From the NCBI RefSeq assembly GCF_001854125.1, contig NZ_CP017715.1:2356001-2420000 (forward strand): a DNA stretch of 64,000 nucleotides, read 5' to 3'. This stretch comes from Marinobacter salinus. GTDB lineage: Bacteria > Pseudomonadota > Gammaproteobacteria > Pseudomonadales > Oleiphilaceae. Below the pieces are notes generated by a model that made no database searches, had not been told where the DNA came from, and saw only the letters and a list, made by a program, of their open reading frames with translations. Positions within the stretch are counted from its first letter, which is position 1; every line of letters begins with the position of its first letter. This document shows positions 63,333-64,000 of this stretch, in pieces. A program made the translations under genes and the position numbers.

Positions 63333-64000
63333 TTCTTATACTTAAAGAATGGCCTTCCAGAGTTCATTCATCCCTGTAACAAGAAACCTATTACTATCGC
63401 CGGCACCCGCAGCTGTTATGCTGAAACCTTCCACGGAGCCACGATACCCTCAGCGCATCAAGCAAGCACCACTGCGGATGACCCCCTGTTCGAATAGCGT
63501 TGAAAAACCACGGCGATAGTGTATCCACTTTTTTAAACAATATTACCTAGCTGAGTGTTCAGTGCCAAAATCAGATCCGACGCCACCTCACTCTCAACAG
63601 GATCTAAACAGCGACGGGATTCTCAACGTATACCACCCTCCGACCTCAAACTATACGACCCCTTGTCCCTAGGAGTTGCTTCTCTCCCGAACAAGATCAC
63701 CCTTCCGGAATATCAGTCAACACAAACCATACCCCATACCCGGCTAAAAAAAGCCAGCTGGCCTCTTTAATTCGATAACGATGGAGCCATCGGATCGCAT
63801 CTCAGAAAAATACCTTCCTTCATGCAACACGCACACAAACATTATCCTTAAAACCAGACCATCGTTTTTCGACATACATAAAACCATCTTTGCAATATAC
63901 GGACATTTAGCAATATGTCCTGTGCGTATACTCAAAGACGTTTTGAGGATGCCTGCGCTAGAGAGCGGTCTCCGCATAGCCTGCATTCGGTAGTTGAAAT
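63333..64000. other. Region after tRNA-Leu without a supported gene
   Basis: Several overlapping frames of 70-80 codons occur on both strands, none with a good ribosome site or recognisable family. I call no gene in these 670 bp. The DNA is more AT-rich than the ribosomal cluster, so an island boundary next to tRNA-Leu is possible but not shown. Confidence 0.4.

Noticed and set aside
63555..63993. Small frames after tRNA-Leu on both strands
   Set aside because: No ribosome sites, mutually overlapping and no recognisable protein features.

Overview
The window looks like chromosome from a marine gammaproteobacterium of the Marinobacter type. This is inferred from the order rpsF-rpsR-(DUF2232)-rplI-dnaB-alr, an Anr-like FNR regulator, lipA, a PACE efflux pair and GC-rich core genes; I could not confirm the genus by search. 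The first 38 kb are two mobile elements placed end to end at one elongator tRNA-Met locus. The remaining 26 kb are host chromosome.

Positions 1-19675 are the late half of a long-tailed, HK97/lambda-like prophage, with all genes on the plus strand: small and large terminase, portal, S49 prohead protease, major capsid, head-tail connectors, tail tube, a G/GT chaperone pair with a canonical -1 slippery heptamer, a lipoprotein moron with its own promoter-like box and terminator, tape measure, NlpC/P60-like tail protein, a J-like tip protein with a beta-grasp head, and a beta-helix tailspike. Integrase, repressor and lysis genes are not here and presumably lie left of the window. The prophage ends in paired arm-type repeats and a 57-bp copy of the 3' part of tRNA-Met.

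Positions 19619-38247 are an integrative mobilizable element bounded by that copy and by an identical 57 bp inside the intact tRNA-Met. Both ends carry matching arm sites inside the boundary (TGGGGTCC pairs and TTTTTGCGAGCAAA). It encodes a tyrosine integrase, a MOB-type relaxase with a MobC-like partner, and a replication helicase resembling the CyRepA1/herpes origin-binding family. It also has a ~103-bp tandem repeat in which each unit holds two palindromes about 33 bp apart (candidate origin or partition site), a candidate ~140-nt RNA, an orphan MbcA/ParS-type antitoxin, and two lipoproteins. Its cargo is a Hachiman-type (HamA DUF1837 nuclease plus HamB helicase) anti-phage pair, next to a HEPN-like gene and a DUF3800 gene. 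AT content is higher than in the flanks and several stretches have no recognisable gene.

From 38.25 kb on the genes are ordinary housekeeping and envelope functions: two chemoreceptors, two PACE-family efflux proteins, an EstB-like serine hydrolase, MetY, LipA, an MMPL/RND exporter, a Spy-like periplasmic protein, the YlqF/RbgA GTPase, FabB, Anr with an FNR box just upstream of its start, an RmlD-like protein lacking catalytic residues, Alr, DnaB, the S6-S18-L9 cluster, RlmB, RNase R and tRNA-Leu(CAG).
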